From: Persicitalea jodogahamensis
GTDB taxonomy: Bacteria > Bacteroidota > Bacteroidia > Cytophagales > Spirosomataceae
DNA: 64,000 nt
Assembly: GCF_014651615.1 (NCBI RefSeq)
Contig: NZ_BMXF01000001.1
Location: 2,327,731 to 2,391,730 of the forward strand
Reading direction: 5' to 3'
A program made the translations under genes and the position numbers. How positions within the stretch are numbered: the stretch's first letter is position 1; each line of letters starts with the position of its first letter. Below, piece by piece: positions 47,194 to 56,285 of this stretch. The notes beneath the pieces were generated by a model. The model saw nothing but the letters and a program-made list of their open reading frames with translations, had not been told where the DNA came from and searched no databases.

Positions 47194-48681
47194 ATGAAAA
47201 AAGGAACCATGAGCACAAAGCATAATGAATCTTCTTACCGTTCCATACCAGCGTTGGCTTTGCAAAGTGTTCTTTTGAGTTTTCTCACTGTGCTGGGGGT
47301 GTGTGCAGGCGGGGCTTCCACTGAGGGGCCAGGAAAGAATGCTCCCCACGATCGTCCTAACGTATTGTTCATCCTTACCGATGACATGGGGTACGGCGAC
47401 TTATCGGCCTACGGAAGCCCGGTCAATCATACGCCCAACCTGGATAAACTCGCGGGCTGGGGCATGAAAATGGGGCACTGCTACGCGGGTTCGGCGGTAT
47501 GTACTCCTTCAAGAGCCAGTATTTTCACGGGTCGCTTCCCGCTGCGTTACGATATTCAATGGGCTTTCACCGATAATGAGGAGTACCTGCCCGTTCAGGA
47601 GCAGTCCATTCCGAAACTCCTGAAAGCGCAGGGCTACCAAACCGCCCATATCGGCAAGTGGCATCTTGGCGGCATCCGTATCCAGGACTTCGAAGCACGA
47701 GCCGCCGGAAAACCCGCCAATCCCGGCCCCCACGAGCATGGGTTCGACCATTACCTGTGCAATATCGAGGATCCGATCGTGCGCAAGGATTTGATCAGCA
47801 ACCGGTTGCTCTACCGCGAGGGAGGTACCACGATGGTGCGCAATGACCGTCGCGTCCCACCGCAGGCAGGCAACTGGGAGACGATCAAGGTGGATGAGGC
47901 TCTGGCCTTCATGCAAAAAAGCCGGAAAGACCAAAAGCCCTTTTTCGTCAACCTCTGGTTCGATACGCCCCATACGCCTTATGAGCCCATTGAACCCTTC
48001 GTGGAAGAGTTTGCAAAGCGCGGCGCCACGAGCGATCAGCTGTATGTGCGCTCCATGATCAAGCACCTGGATACGCAAGTCGGGCGGTTGCTGGAATACC
48101 TCGACAAGAACGGACTGCGGGAAAACACGATCATTATCTTTGGCTCCGATAACGGGGCGGCAACTCAGCTTTCTCCGGGCCCTTTTCAGGGACATAAAAC
48201 CGATCTGCACGACGGTGGCATCCGCGTACCCTTTTTCGTTTCCTGGGCGGGGAAGATCCCGGCCCAGTCGTACAGCTTCCAGCAGACCCACTACACCGAC
48301 CTGCTGCCTACGCTTTGCGAAGCGCTGCGAATCCCCTACGACAAGTCACTTTGCGACGGCCAAAGTCTGTGGCCCCAATGGCAGGGGGCACGCGATGTGG
48401 CCCGCAAGACGATGCTTTGGCAAATGGACATAACCGAGAAAACGGGCTACCAGGGGCTGGGGGGGCGGCCGTTGCCCGTGGGTTCGCTGGCGGCCCAGCG
48501 CGGCAAATGGAAAATGCTGGCCACCGAGCAAAAGCCCGTGGCCCTCTACGATACCGAAGCGCAGTACCGCGAATACACCAACCTGCTGGGTACCCAGCCC
48601 GAAGTGGAACAGTCCCTCTGGGCGGAGATTCTGGCCTTTTATCAGGCCAAGCGCAAAGGCTGGAAGGAGGCGAATCCTTAG
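47194..48681 (+). CDS. Sulfatase (GalNAc-6-sulfatase-like)
   Basis: A 495-residue exported sulfatase. After a signal/anchor region (about residues 20-40), RPNVLFILTDDMGYGDLSAY supplies the metal-binding Asp pair (D63-D64), and C103-T-P-S-R (GSAVCTPSRASIFTGRFPLR) is the formylglycine motif. AHIGKWHLGG and GSDNGAATQLSPGPFQGHK give the remaining active-site Lys, His and Asp. It is the first gene of the plus arm of the PUL. The full domain, including the C-terminal subdomain, is present. Confidence 0.93.
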   Translation: MKKGTMSTKHNESSYRSIPALALQSVLLSFLTVLGVCAGGASTEGPGKNAPHDRPNVLFILTDDMGYGDLSAYGSPVNHTPNLDKLAGWGMKMGHCYAGSAVCTPSRASIFTGRFPLRYDIQWAFTDNEEYLPVQEQSIPKLLKAQGYQTAHIGKWHLGGIRIQDFEARAAGKPANPGPHEHGFDHYLCNIEDPIVRKDLISNRLLYREGGTTMVRNDRRVPPQAGNWETIKVDEALAFMQKSRKDQKPFFVNLWFDTPHTPYEPIEPFVEEFAKRGATSDQLYVRSMIKHLDTQVGRLLEYLDKNGLRENTIIIFGSDNGAATQLSPGPFQGHKTDLHDGGIRVPFFVSWAGKIPAQSYSFQQTHYTDLLPTLCEALRIPYDKSLCDGQSLWPQWQGARDVARKTMLWQMDITEKTGYQGLGGRPLPVGSLAAQRGKWKMLATEQKPVALYDTEAQYREYTNLLGTQPEVEQSLWAEILAFYQAKRKGWKEANP

Positions 48682-48754
48682 CCAGCCGCCAGGGACCCAT
48701 GCTACTTTCCTTTTGGGGAGAGAACCGGAAGCCACCAATGAACAAATTTGAAAG

Positions 48755-49759
48755 ATGAACAGCATACACTGTTGGTGGGGCCTGGCAATGACCTTGGCCA
48801 GCACAATGATTTCCTACAAGCCGGTAAAAACCACGGGCAAATCGGTGATGGCCTCTGATTCGGTTAAATTTTCCTACCAGGCAATTACAGGCATTGGACT
48901 GGATAGCCTATACAACCGGCGCGACAACAGCGACATTATCAAGGTCGGCAACAGGTACTACGTGTGGTACACGAGAATGAATGTCCCGGTCACGGCGGGC
49001 TACTGGGGGGCGATCTGGTACGCCACCTCAGATGACGAAGGGTTCACCTGGACAGAGCGAGGCATGGCGCTTGGCCGTGGAGAAGCGGGCAAATTCGACA
49101 GTCATGCCGTATTCACCCCGAATATCCTGGTGTATGAGGGTAGGTACTACCTGTACTACACCGGAGTAAAGCCGACGCCCGGAAATCCAAAACAGGCATT
49201 TGAAAATAACTCCATTAACGATGTTACGGCGCTCGGCCTTAGCGTGGCAGATACGCCCGATGGCCCCTTTGTGAGGGTAGGGGACGGGCCGATTCTCGAA
49301 ATCAGTCGCGATTCCTCCGCGTTCGACAGCTACCGTATTGATGATGCCAGCCTCTTGGTACGCGATCAAAAAGTTTGGCTCTACTACAAAGGCCGCTCCA
49401 TCGCCCACGGTCCCAAAGGTCCGGCACTTACCAAAATGGGGGTAGCCTTTTCCGATAATCCCGAGGGGCCGTACCGGAAGCACGGGGTTCCCTTGCTGGA
49501 CAAAAGCCACGAAGTACTTATTTGGACCATGAACCAGGGAGTGGCTTCGCTGGCTTCACTGGACAGTTTCCTCAATTTCGCGGCGGATGGAATCCACTTC
49601 TCTAAGCTTCAAAACAAAATGACCGGCATTCCCATGGCTCCCGGATTGTACCGCCCACATTTGGAGGGAGATCACACCAGAAATGAAACCCCTGGCTGGG
49701 GCATTGCCATGCGCGCGAGAAAAAACGTTACCTACCTCGTTCGTTTCGAAATGAAGTAG
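48755..49759 (+). CDS. GH117-like glycoside hydrolase (five-bladed propeller)
   Basis: A 334-residue protein with a short hydrophobic N-terminus. It has repeated propeller strands, DNSDIIKVGNRYYVWYTRMN at residues 57-76 (the Asp near 57-60 is the likely catalytic position), then FTPNILVYEGRYYLYYTGV, RIDDASLLVRDQKVWLYYKG and SHEVLIWTMNQGVASLAS. These are the landmarks of GH117 and related GH43-like enzymes. Characterised GH117 enzymes release 3,6-anhydro-L-galactose from agar oligosaccharides in marine Bacteroidota. The location among sulfatases fits a sulfated galactan target. Family membership is read by eye; relatives such as GH43 or GH32 are possible. Confidence 0.75.
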   Translation: MNSIHCWWGLAMTLASTMISYKPVKTTGKSVMASDSVKFSYQAITGIGLDSLYNRRDNSDIIKVGNRYYVWYTRMNVPVTAGYWGAIWYATSDDEGFTWTERGMALGRGEAGKFDSHAVFTPNILVYEGRYYLYYTGVKPTPGNPKQAFENNSINDVTALGLSVADTPDGPFVRVGDGPILEISRDSSAFDSYRIDDASLLVRDQKVWLYYKGRSIAHGPKGPALTKMGVAFSDNPEGPYRKHGVPLLDKSHEVLIWTMNQGVASLASLDSFLNFAADGIHFSKLQNKMTGIPMAPGLYRPHLEGDHTRNETPGWGIAMRARKNVTYLVRFEMK

Positions 49760-49797
49760 CCAGGCTTGTTTCCATAAACCTTTTGCACCGTTCAAAA

Positions 49798-51285
49798 ATG
49801 ATATATACATCGAGTAAAGCCCCCAGGTGGTGCCGTATGCCGACCGGGGGGATTGTTTTGTTCCTGCTATTGGGTTGTACAAAAGGACCCCACAACAGGG
49901 TGCCTGCGAAGCCTAACGTGGTTTTCTTTCTGGTCGACGACCTGGGCTGGACGGATATCGGTGCCTTCGGCAGCAGCTTTTACGAAACCCCCAACATCGA
50001 TGCCCTTGCAGCCCGGGGCATGAAGTTTACCAGCGCCTATGCGGCCTGTCCGGTCTGTTCGCCCACCCGTGCCAGTATCCTGACCGGCAAGTACCCCGCC
50101 CGCCTCAAAACGACCGACCATTTTGGTGCCCCACAACCCTCCGAAGTGAGTCGCCACTGGACCCGCAACAAACCGCTGCTCCCGGCAGAATTCCTGACCC
50201 AAATGCCCCTGGAAGAAATCACGTTGGCCGAAACCTTCAAAAGCAATGGCTATGGTACTTTCTTCGCCGGCAAGTGGCACCTGGGCGAAACGCCGGAATT
50301 TTGGCCCGAGTACCAGGGGTTCGATGTCAACAAGGGCAGTTTCTCGAAAGGCCAGCCCATGGGAAACCACTATTTCACGCCTTACGACAATCCCCGCCTG
50401 ACCGACGGCCCGCCGGGCGAGAATCTGACGCTCCGCCTGGCCGACGAAACAATTTCGTACATCGAGCAAAATAAATCCAGGCCCTTCCTGGCCTACCTCT
50501 CTTTTTATGCCGTACACAATCCGCTGGGCGCTCCCCAGGAACTGATTGATAAGTACACCGAGAAACGGAAGCGGCTCCAACTGGACGATCAGTGGGGGAA
50601 AGAAGGCCAAAACAAGGTCCGGCTGAATCAGAGTCTGCCGGTGTATGCGGCCCTGGTGGAAACCATGGATCGCGCGGTGGGTAAGGTGCTGGCTGCCCTC
50701 GAAAAAAACGGACTGGATAAAAACACCATCGTCGTGTTCATGTCTGACAACGGCGGGCTGGCGACTTCGGAAGGACAGCCTACCTCCAACATGCCGCTCC
50801 GGGCCGGGAAGGGGTGGCTCTATGAGGGCGGGATCCGGGAACCGATGGTCATTCACTGGCCGGGCGTGACCAAAGCAGGTGCGGTCAGTGACCAGATCAC
50901 CACCAGCACCGACTTTTATCCCACCCTGCTGGAAATGGTCGGAATTCCGGGCCTGCCCGGCCAGCACCTTGACGGGCTAAGCCTGGTACCTGTGCTCAAA
51001 GGTAAAAAGTTCGATCGGGGGGCAGTATTCTGGCACTACCCCCACTATGGCAATCAGGGCAGCTCGCCCGGTTCGGCGGTCCGGCAGGGCGACTGGAAGC
51101 TTATTGAATGGTTCGAGGAAAGTCGGCCCGTCGAGCTGTATGATCTCAGGGATGACCTGGGAGAACAGAACAACCTGGCGGCTACCCGGCCCCAAAAAGT
51201 GAAGGAACTACTGGATCTGCTGCACACCTGGCGAGAGGAAGTCGGTGCCCGCCTGCCGAGCAAGAACCCGGCGGCTAAATTGTAA
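49798..51285 (+). CDS. Sulfatase lipoprotein (arylsulfatase-like)
   Basis: A 495-residue sulfatase starting at ATG 49798. A lipobox at IVLFLLLGC27 predicts a lipoprotein. Metal ligands are in LVDDLGWTDIG, and the formylglycine motif is C87-S-P-T-R (PVCSPTRASILTGKYPAR). Later active-site segments are FFAGKWHLGE and MSDNGGLATSEGQPTSNMPL. Thr instead of Ser after Pro is frequent in arylsulfatases. Plus arm of the PUL, 38 bases after the GH117-like gene. Confidence 0.93.
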   Translation: MIYTSSKAPRWCRMPTGGIVLFLLLGCTKGPHNRVPAKPNVVFFLVDDLGWTDIGAFGSSFYETPNIDALAARGMKFTSAYAACPVCSPTRASILTGKYPARLKTTDHFGAPQPSEVSRHWTRNKPLLPAEFLTQMPLEEITLAETFKSNGYGTFFAGKWHLGETPEFWPEYQGFDVNKGSFSKGQPMGNHYFTPYDNPRLTDGPPGENLTLRLADETISYIEQNKSRPFLAYLSFYAVHNPLGAPQELIDKYTEKRKRLQLDDQWGKEGQNKVRLNQSLPVYAALVETMDRAVGKVLAALEKNGLDKNTIVVFMSDNGGLATSEGQPTSNMPLRAGKGWLYEGGIREPMVIHWPGVTKAGAVSDQITTSTDFYPTLLEMVGIPGLPGQHLDGLSLVPVLKGKKFDRGAVFWHYPHYGNQGSSPGSAVRQGDWKLIEWFEESRPVELYDLRDDLGEQNNLAATRPQKVKELLDLLHTWREEVGARLPSKNPAAKL

Positions 51286-51287
51286 AA

Positions 51288-51514
51288 TGCCAAAGATACG
51301 TCGCTCAATAAAATGGAAGCATTATCAATCGAATTTTGGCTTCAATAATTTCCCCATGGACGAGCTTGGCGCTACGGCTCCTAAGCTGAAAGCAAAAGCC
51401 GAAAAGATAAATTACCTGCTATTCATGTGGCTACGGACGGGCCGCGCGGTCCTCGAATTTTACCGCAACCAGAAACTGACTACCGAGGAGGTTTCTTTTA
51501 AGTACCAGGATTAG
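51288..51514 (+). CDS. Doubtful small hypothetical protein
   Basis: A 75-codon frame (MPKIRRSIKWKHYQSNFGFN start) begins 2 bases after the sulfatase stop. No domain is recognised. Its last third (LEFYRNQKLTTEE) lies in DNA that recurs, diverged and with stops, near 55.7 kb, so the frame may be a relic or an accidental reading of a repeat. Confidence 0.25.
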
Positions 51515-51540
51515 GGGTAGTCTGAATTAAATCAGTCTTG
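51455..51540 (+). repeat. Diverged direct repeat, copy A
   Basis: The first 30 bases (starting GAATTTTACCGCAACCAGAA) match copy B at 55662 in 27 of 30 positions. The far end (TCTGAATTAAATCAGTCTTG versus TCTGACTTAGAGCAGTCTTG) also aligns, with a more diverged centre. Both copies lie downstream of one PUL gene and upstream of the next, in the same orientation. Confidence 0.7.
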
Positions 51541-51743
51541 ATTTTAGGGAAAATAGGTTTCGAATTGAAAGGGCATGGGTAGTTCACTGCCTGATTTGTG
51601 AGCCTGACTGTATTGATTTTCGGTCCTTCCCGATGTATGGTGGCCTGGGTTATATACAGGTGGAAGTACCATAACTCTAACTGTATAACAAACCCATCCT
51701 GTCCCTTCATATTCAATACCCCTTATTCAGTAGTATTAATACT

Positions 51744-53285
51744 ATGAAAAAGTACCTCCTCATTTTTACTTTGATAGGCTTTTCCAACATTCCTGCTTTT
51801 GCGCAAAAGCAGGAATTGATTTCAAAGAAATATACCTACAATACCCTATCTTCCTACCAAAAATCTTTGCTCGAAGATGTCATCGCCCTGGATTTTCCGA
51901 AAGGTTCTGAGCTGTCAAAAACATTATCGGATCATGCCAGTATCAGGAACATCACCCGCCTGGCGGAAGCCCTTTTGTTTCGAAATCAGGCCGGTGACAA
52001 GGAAAATGCCATCACCATTCTGAGATGGCTTTTAAAGTACCAGTACCAGGATGAAAAAAGTCCCTACTACGGCATGTGGCAAACCAATGCCACCAATGAT
52101 CGTAAAGACCAGAATTGGCGTGAATTCATTGGCTGCGATTTGATTATCATCTATCACAACTATAAGAATACGCTTCCCAAAGACGTGGTTGAGGCGATCG
52201 AGACAGGCCTGGTGCATGCCGCCAAAGGGGCCATGAAGCGGGATGTTACGCCCTATTACAGCAACATTTCGATCATGAGCGCTTTTATGATGGAATATGT
52301 GGGTAGCCGTTTCAAAAATGATGCACTAAAAAATGCCGGGTTGAAGAAAGCAAGAGCTATTTTTAATTTGCAGCAATCCAACGGTTCATTCAGCGAGTAC
52401 AATTCGCCTACTTACTACGGCGTTACACTCATCGGTATAGCCCTGTGGCGGGAAATGGCTTTTTCTGAGGAAATGAAGACCATGGGCAGGAGCCTTGAAA
52501 AGGCCCTCTGGCATGAAACGGCTATGCTCTACAATGCCAATTTGCGAAATATGGCAGGCCCGTATTTTCGGGCCTATGGTATGGATATGCAAAAGTACAA
52601 TGCCATCATCGGGCTTTGGATGGCCGTTGCGCTGGATAGCGAGAACCTTGCGCCTATTCCGGGGATCAAAGGCGGAAAGAATGGCGAAATGAGTAACCTG
52701 ACCCCTATTTTTCACCTGGGGCTTTCGATCCCTAAGGGGGATTTGGCTGAGTTCAGGTCTTTTACGAAGCCTCGGTATGTCTCCAAAATCGTACCGAGCA
52801 ACTATACGGGCGATACGCTCAAAAAGGTGACACATCAGATTGAGAAAGAGTGGATGATGGGAGGGCTTTGGGGTAATCTCAGGAAATGGGACCAAATCAA
52901 GACGGGTACCATTCATTGGAAAGCCGCCGATGGTAGTATAGGTTGGTTGTTGGTGCCGGGCAATGCAAAAACCAATGTCAAGGTGAGTCAAAAACAAATG
53001 GGCATTTATCTGGCCGATGCTTCAGCCAAAGCAATTGAACTATTTGTTTATTCAAAACAGGCTACGGTGGGTGACTTTACGGACAAAAACTGGAAGCTCC
53101 CTTCTATGGATTTAGCCATAAGTACGAGTCTGAAAAGAAGTAGTACCGAAAAGGGAAAACCCGAACTAGTAAAGCAATTTGTTGAGGACAAAAGCGACTA
53201 TCCCTTTGTTGTAAGGGTAGTGTATGAAGTACCGGCGAATTGGGATGTGGAGAAACCTTTGCTAGAAATAACCCCCAAAAAATAA
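51744..53285 (+). CDS. Secreted protein, candidate alpha/alpha-toroid polysaccharide lyase
   Basis: A 513-residue exported protein (signal YLLIFTLIGFSNIPAFAQ). The first 330 residues are helix-rich with repeated amphipathic helices (ITRLAEALLFRNQAGDKENA, AITILRWLLKYQ), consistent with an alpha/alpha toroid. The conserved-looking segment GSFSEYNSPTYYGVTLIGIA (residues 215-234) and WREFIGCDLIIIYHNY hold Tyr, Asn, His and Glu of the sort used by toroid-type lyases. The C-terminal 170 residues look like a beta-sandwich (WKAADGSIGWLLVPGN). I recognise no certain family. Placement in the PUL, and the absence of any other endo-acting enzyme there, make it the likely depolymerase; that is inference. 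Confidence 0.7.
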   Translation: MKKYLLIFTLIGFSNIPAFAQKQELISKKYTYNTLSSYQKSLLEDVIALDFPKGSELSKTLSDHASIRNITRLAEALLFRNQAGDKENAITILRWLLKYQYQDEKSPYYGMWQTNATNDRKDQNWREFIGCDLIIIYHNYKNTLPKDVVEAIETGLVHAAKGAMKRDVTPYYSNISIMSAFMMEYVGSRFKNDALKNAGLKKARAIFNLQQSNGSFSEYNSPTYYGVTLIGIALWREMAFSEEMKTMGRSLEKALWHETAMLYNANLRNMAGPYFRAYGMDMQKYNAIIGLWMAVALDSENLAPIPGIKGGKNGEMSNLTPIFHLGLSIPKGDLAEFRSFTKPRYVSKIVPSNYTGDTLKKVTHQIEKEWMMGGLWGNLRKWDQIKTGTIHWKAADGSIGWLLVPGNAKTNVKVSQKQMGIYLADASAKAIELFVYSKQATVGDFTDKNWKLPSMDLAISTSLKRSSTEKGKPELVKQFVEDKSDYPFVVRVVYEVPANWDVEKPLLEITPKK

Positions 53286-53316
53286 CCTCCTCTTAAAAAA
53301 TACGAATCAAAGAATA

Positions 53317-55563
53317 ATGAACAGTCGATTAACCAGAATAGCAGCGTATACAACGGCCGTAGTTTCCATTTTTATCATGGGCTTTGGCCTGACCCCCACC
53401 GATTCCTCTAAATTTTCTCTGAAAGACTATCAGGTAGAAGAGGGTTTCGATCTAAGTTTAATTGCGGCCGAGCCCTTCCTGAAAGCACCGGTAAGCCTTG
53501 ACTTCGATAATAAGGGCAGGATGTGGGTGGTGGAAATGATTGGGTATATGCCCAACCTCGAAGGTATTGGTGAAGATGTACCCAACGGCCGGATTTCCAT
53601 TTTGGAAGATTTAAACCATGACGGTGTGATTGACCACTCCAAGGTATTTCTGGACAAACTCGTACTACCCCGTGGACTGGCGCATGTCTATGGCGGACTG
53701 CTGTATGTGGATGGACCTAAGCTTTGGTTTGTAGAAATAAAGAATGACAAGCCCGGCAAAAAAACGCTGGTGGATCCGGTGTACGCCGAGGGAGGCAATG
53801 TGGAGCATTCGTCCAATGGATTGATGATGAACATCGACAACTGGATCTACAACGCCAATTATAATTTCAGGTACCAACTCAAAAACGGCAAATGGGTGAA
53901 AGAGCCCACTTCGTACCGGGGTCAGTGGGGCATCACAAAAGATAATTTTGGGCGGCTATACTACAATAGCAACGCCACCCAATTGAAAGGCGACTATGTG
54001 TTGCCCAACAAAGCGATTCAAAACAAGTACTTCAAGCCTGTCATTTCCGAAAACCAAAAGATAGCCAGTGACCGGGTTTATCCCATTCATCAAACATCGG
54101 TCAACCGGGGCTACCAGAAAGGGGTACTGGATGAGGAAGGCTTTCTGATTGATGTTACGGCGGCCTGCGGGCCTTTGGTGTACAGGGGTGGTACTTTCCC
54201 GGATTCCTATGATCAAAATGCGTTTACCTGCGCTCCGGAAGTCAACCTGATCAAACGAAACGTTCTGACGTTCAACGAAACACGTATCACGGCCAAACAG
54301 GCCACCGAAGGCAAAGAATTTATCGCCTCGACGGACGAGGGCTTCCGCCCGGTTAACTTATTCAATGGGCCCGATGGCGCCATGTATGTCGTGGACATGC
54401 ACCGGGGGATCATTCAGCACAAGGCCTATATCTCGCAGTACCTTACGGAACAGTTGGGGCTTAAAAAACTGGATACCTTGCAGAACGCCGGACGTATTCT
54501 GAAAATTACAAACAAAGCCGGCAAACTCAACGCCGTTCCGGACCTGTCGAAGGCTTCCAGTAAGGAATTGATGGCCATGCTAAGCCATCCAAACGGCTGG
54601 CTACGGGACCGGGCGCAACAAATTCTGATCCAGCGGAAAGACCTTTCCATCGTGAAGGAGTTGAACACCCTGGCCAAAAGCAGCAATGCGTACCTAACTG
54701 CTGTTCATGCCCTTTATGCACTGGATGGCCTGAATTCGCTTAGTTACGGTTCATTGTCCTCTATCTTCAACCAATCAGAGCAGCCGGAAACCATTGCGCA
54801 CGCACTTGGGCTTTTGGGACGATTTGCGACGGTGCCAAATGTAAAGAGCATGAAGAACTTGTCTACTCAGCTGCTGGCCAGGAACAACACCATGCTTGAC
54901 CTGTACTTGTCCATGTCATTGAGTCCGTGGGTCAGATTATCCGGGGCTGATTTCTTCCCGACACTATCTGCTATTGACCAAAAACGTCATGCGCAACGCC
55001 TATTTCAGGAGGCCATCGTGAGTAGTCTGGAAGGAAAGGAAGAGAAGTACCTTCAAACGATGAATCCCAGCGACGAGCTGAAAAGAGTGCTGACAACGGT
55101 CCTTGATAACCATCGGAAGGAGGAACTGAATCCGATTTTTGTGAAGCAAACCAATACCGTGGATGCCCGCACCAAAGGCTTGCAATTGTACCGGACTATT
55201 TGTGCCGCCTGCCATGGTGCCGACGGAAAAGGGATACAGGACCTGGCCCCACCGCTCAAAGGCTCCGAATACATCGACGGTTCCATGAAGCGCCTGGCCT
55301 CCATCATCCTGCACGGCATCAGCGGCCCGATCCATGTCGATGGGAAACTGTATAAATTGAACAACGATATGCCCGGTATGGTCAACAACAGTGCTATTTC
55401 CGACCAGGATATTGCCGATATTATCAAGTATACCCAAAATGCCTTTGCCAAATCCCCGAAAGGAATCGCCCTGGACGACATCAAAAAGATGCGGGCCCAA
55501 AAACCTCCGGGAAGTGGCGTTTTTGACGAAAAGCAACTTTTGGAGACTGATTTTGAGAAGTAG
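53317..55563 (+). CDS. Propeller-HEAT-cytochrome c oxidoreductase (membrane-bound dehydrogenase type)
   Basis: A 748-residue exported protein. Residues about 35-400 form a beta-propeller of the putative membrane-bound dehydrogenase/glucose-sorbosone type (VEEGFDLSLIAAEPFLKAPV, RMWVVEMIGY, FNGPDGAMYVVDMHRGIIQ). Residues about 410-600 are helical HEAT-like repeats (LMAMLSHPNGWLRDRAQQIL). The C-terminal cytochrome c domain has the haem motif C629-A-A-C632-H633 (CAACHGADGKG) and probable axial Met in NNDMPGM. The substrate is unknown, perhaps a sugar or an aldehyde. Such fusions are common in Planctomycetes and in some Cytophagales sulfatase clusters. Confidence 0.85.
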   Translation: MNSRLTRIAAYTTAVVSIFIMGFGLTPTDSSKFSLKDYQVEEGFDLSLIAAEPFLKAPVSLDFDNKGRMWVVEMIGYMPNLEGIGEDVPNGRISILEDLNHDGVIDHSKVFLDKLVLPRGLAHVYGGLLYVDGPKLWFVEIKNDKPGKKTLVDPVYAEGGNVEHSSNGLMMNIDNWIYNANYNFRYQLKNGKWVKEPTSYRGQWGITKDNFGRLYYNSNATQLKGDYVLPNKAIQNKYFKPVISENQKIASDRVYPIHQTSVNRGYQKGVLDEEGFLIDVTAACGPLVYRGGTFPDSYDQNAFTCAPEVNLIKRNVLTFNETRITAKQATEGKEFIASTDEGFRPVNLFNGPDGAMYVVDMHRGIIQHKAYISQYLTEQLGLKKLDTLQNAGRILKITNKAGKLNAVPDLSKASSKELMAMLSHPNGWLRDRAQQILIQRKDLSIVKELNTLAKSSNAYLTAVHALYALDGLNSLSYGSLSSIFNQSEQPETIAHALGLLGRFATVPNVKSMKNLSTQLLARNNTMLDLYLSMSLSPWVRLSGADFFPTLSAIDQKRHAQRLFQEAIVSSLEGKEEKYLQTMNPSDELKRVLTTVLDNHRKEELNPIFVKQTNTVDARTKGLQLYRTICAACHGADGKGIQDLAPPLKGSEYIDGSMKRLASIILHGISGPIHVDGKLYKLNNDMPGMVNNSAISDQDIADIIKYTQNAFAKSPKGIALDDIKKMRAQKPPGSGVFDEKQLLETDFEK

Positions 55564-55661
55564 GGGTACTTTTAGTAAAGCAGATTACAAGCCCCAGGCT
55601 TTTTATTAGAAGCATGGCCTAGTGGAGGGATTACCCACGGTTGATAAGGCGCTGGGCTATT

Positions 55662-55749
55662 GAATTTTACCACAACCAGATACTGATTACCCCCTAAACG
55701 TCTCTTTCTAGCAATAAAACTAAGGGTATTCTGACTTAGAGCAGTCTTG
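55662..55749 (+). repeat. Diverged direct repeat, copy B
   Basis: Counterpart of the element at 51455-51540 (starting GAATTTTACCACAACCAGAT). It lies between the cytochrome gene and the broken beta-helix gene, 50 bases before the latter's start. The reading frame visible in copy A is interrupted here, which argues that the conservation is at DNA level or that both are relics. Confidence 0.7.
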
Positions 55750-55799
55750 TTGTATAGGTATCCTTTTTCCTAACAAAAAAGGCACCTGACTATTTCCAA

Positions 55800-56284
55800 A
55801 TGAGCCTAAAATACGGTTTACTAGTCCTGGTATGTGTTTCCTTGCAGGGTTTTGCCCGGGATTTTTATGTACCCCCCATAGGCAGGAATACCAATCCGGG
55901 TACCCTGAGCCAGCCCTTTGCTTCCCTCGAAAAAGCAACTACATCCAGCACGGCTTTCATTGGGAAAGAAGCGGTGAACATCTGGCTCCTAGAAGGCACC
56001 CATTACGTCAGCAAGACGCTGGTACTTGACAGCCGGTTTTCGGCCAGCAAAGGGCTAACTATTCAAGGGCTGGGTAAAAACGTGTGGGTTTAAGGCGCGA
56101 GACAGTTGTCCAACCTGCAATGGCGTGATTACAAGGGGCGAATCAAAGTGGCAAATCTGCCCGCTGAGGTCAATTTTGATCAGTCTTCCGACAAGCCAAA
56201 AAAAAATACGCTGGCCAGACCGTGGCTGTCCATACGGTCTATGGCTACGAGAAAAATACATTCCAAGTTAAACTACCCCGATAG
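55800..56284 (+). pseudogene. Broken right-handed beta-helix protein gene
   Basis: The first 97 codons give a signal peptide (LLVLVCVSLQGFARD) and the start of a DUF1565-type parallel beta-helix protein (FYVPPIGRNTNPGTLSQPFA, then LTIQGLGKNVWV). A stop at 56091-56093 interrupts it, but the same frame continues with GARQLSNLQWRDYKGRIKVA, the expected next segment. Near a run of A at 56198-56206 the frame changes, and the last piece (AGQTVAVHTVYGYEKNTFQV, ending KLPR and stop) resembles a C-terminal tail. So the gene has a premature stop and a large internal deletion. Intact relatives are several hundred residues long and include GH110-type enzymes. Confidence 0.75.
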
Positions 56285-56285
56285 C

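Noticed and set aside
49867-50967. Long minus-strand open frame opposite the lipoprotein sulfatase
   Set aside because: Shadow of the sulfatase gene; no recognisable protein features.
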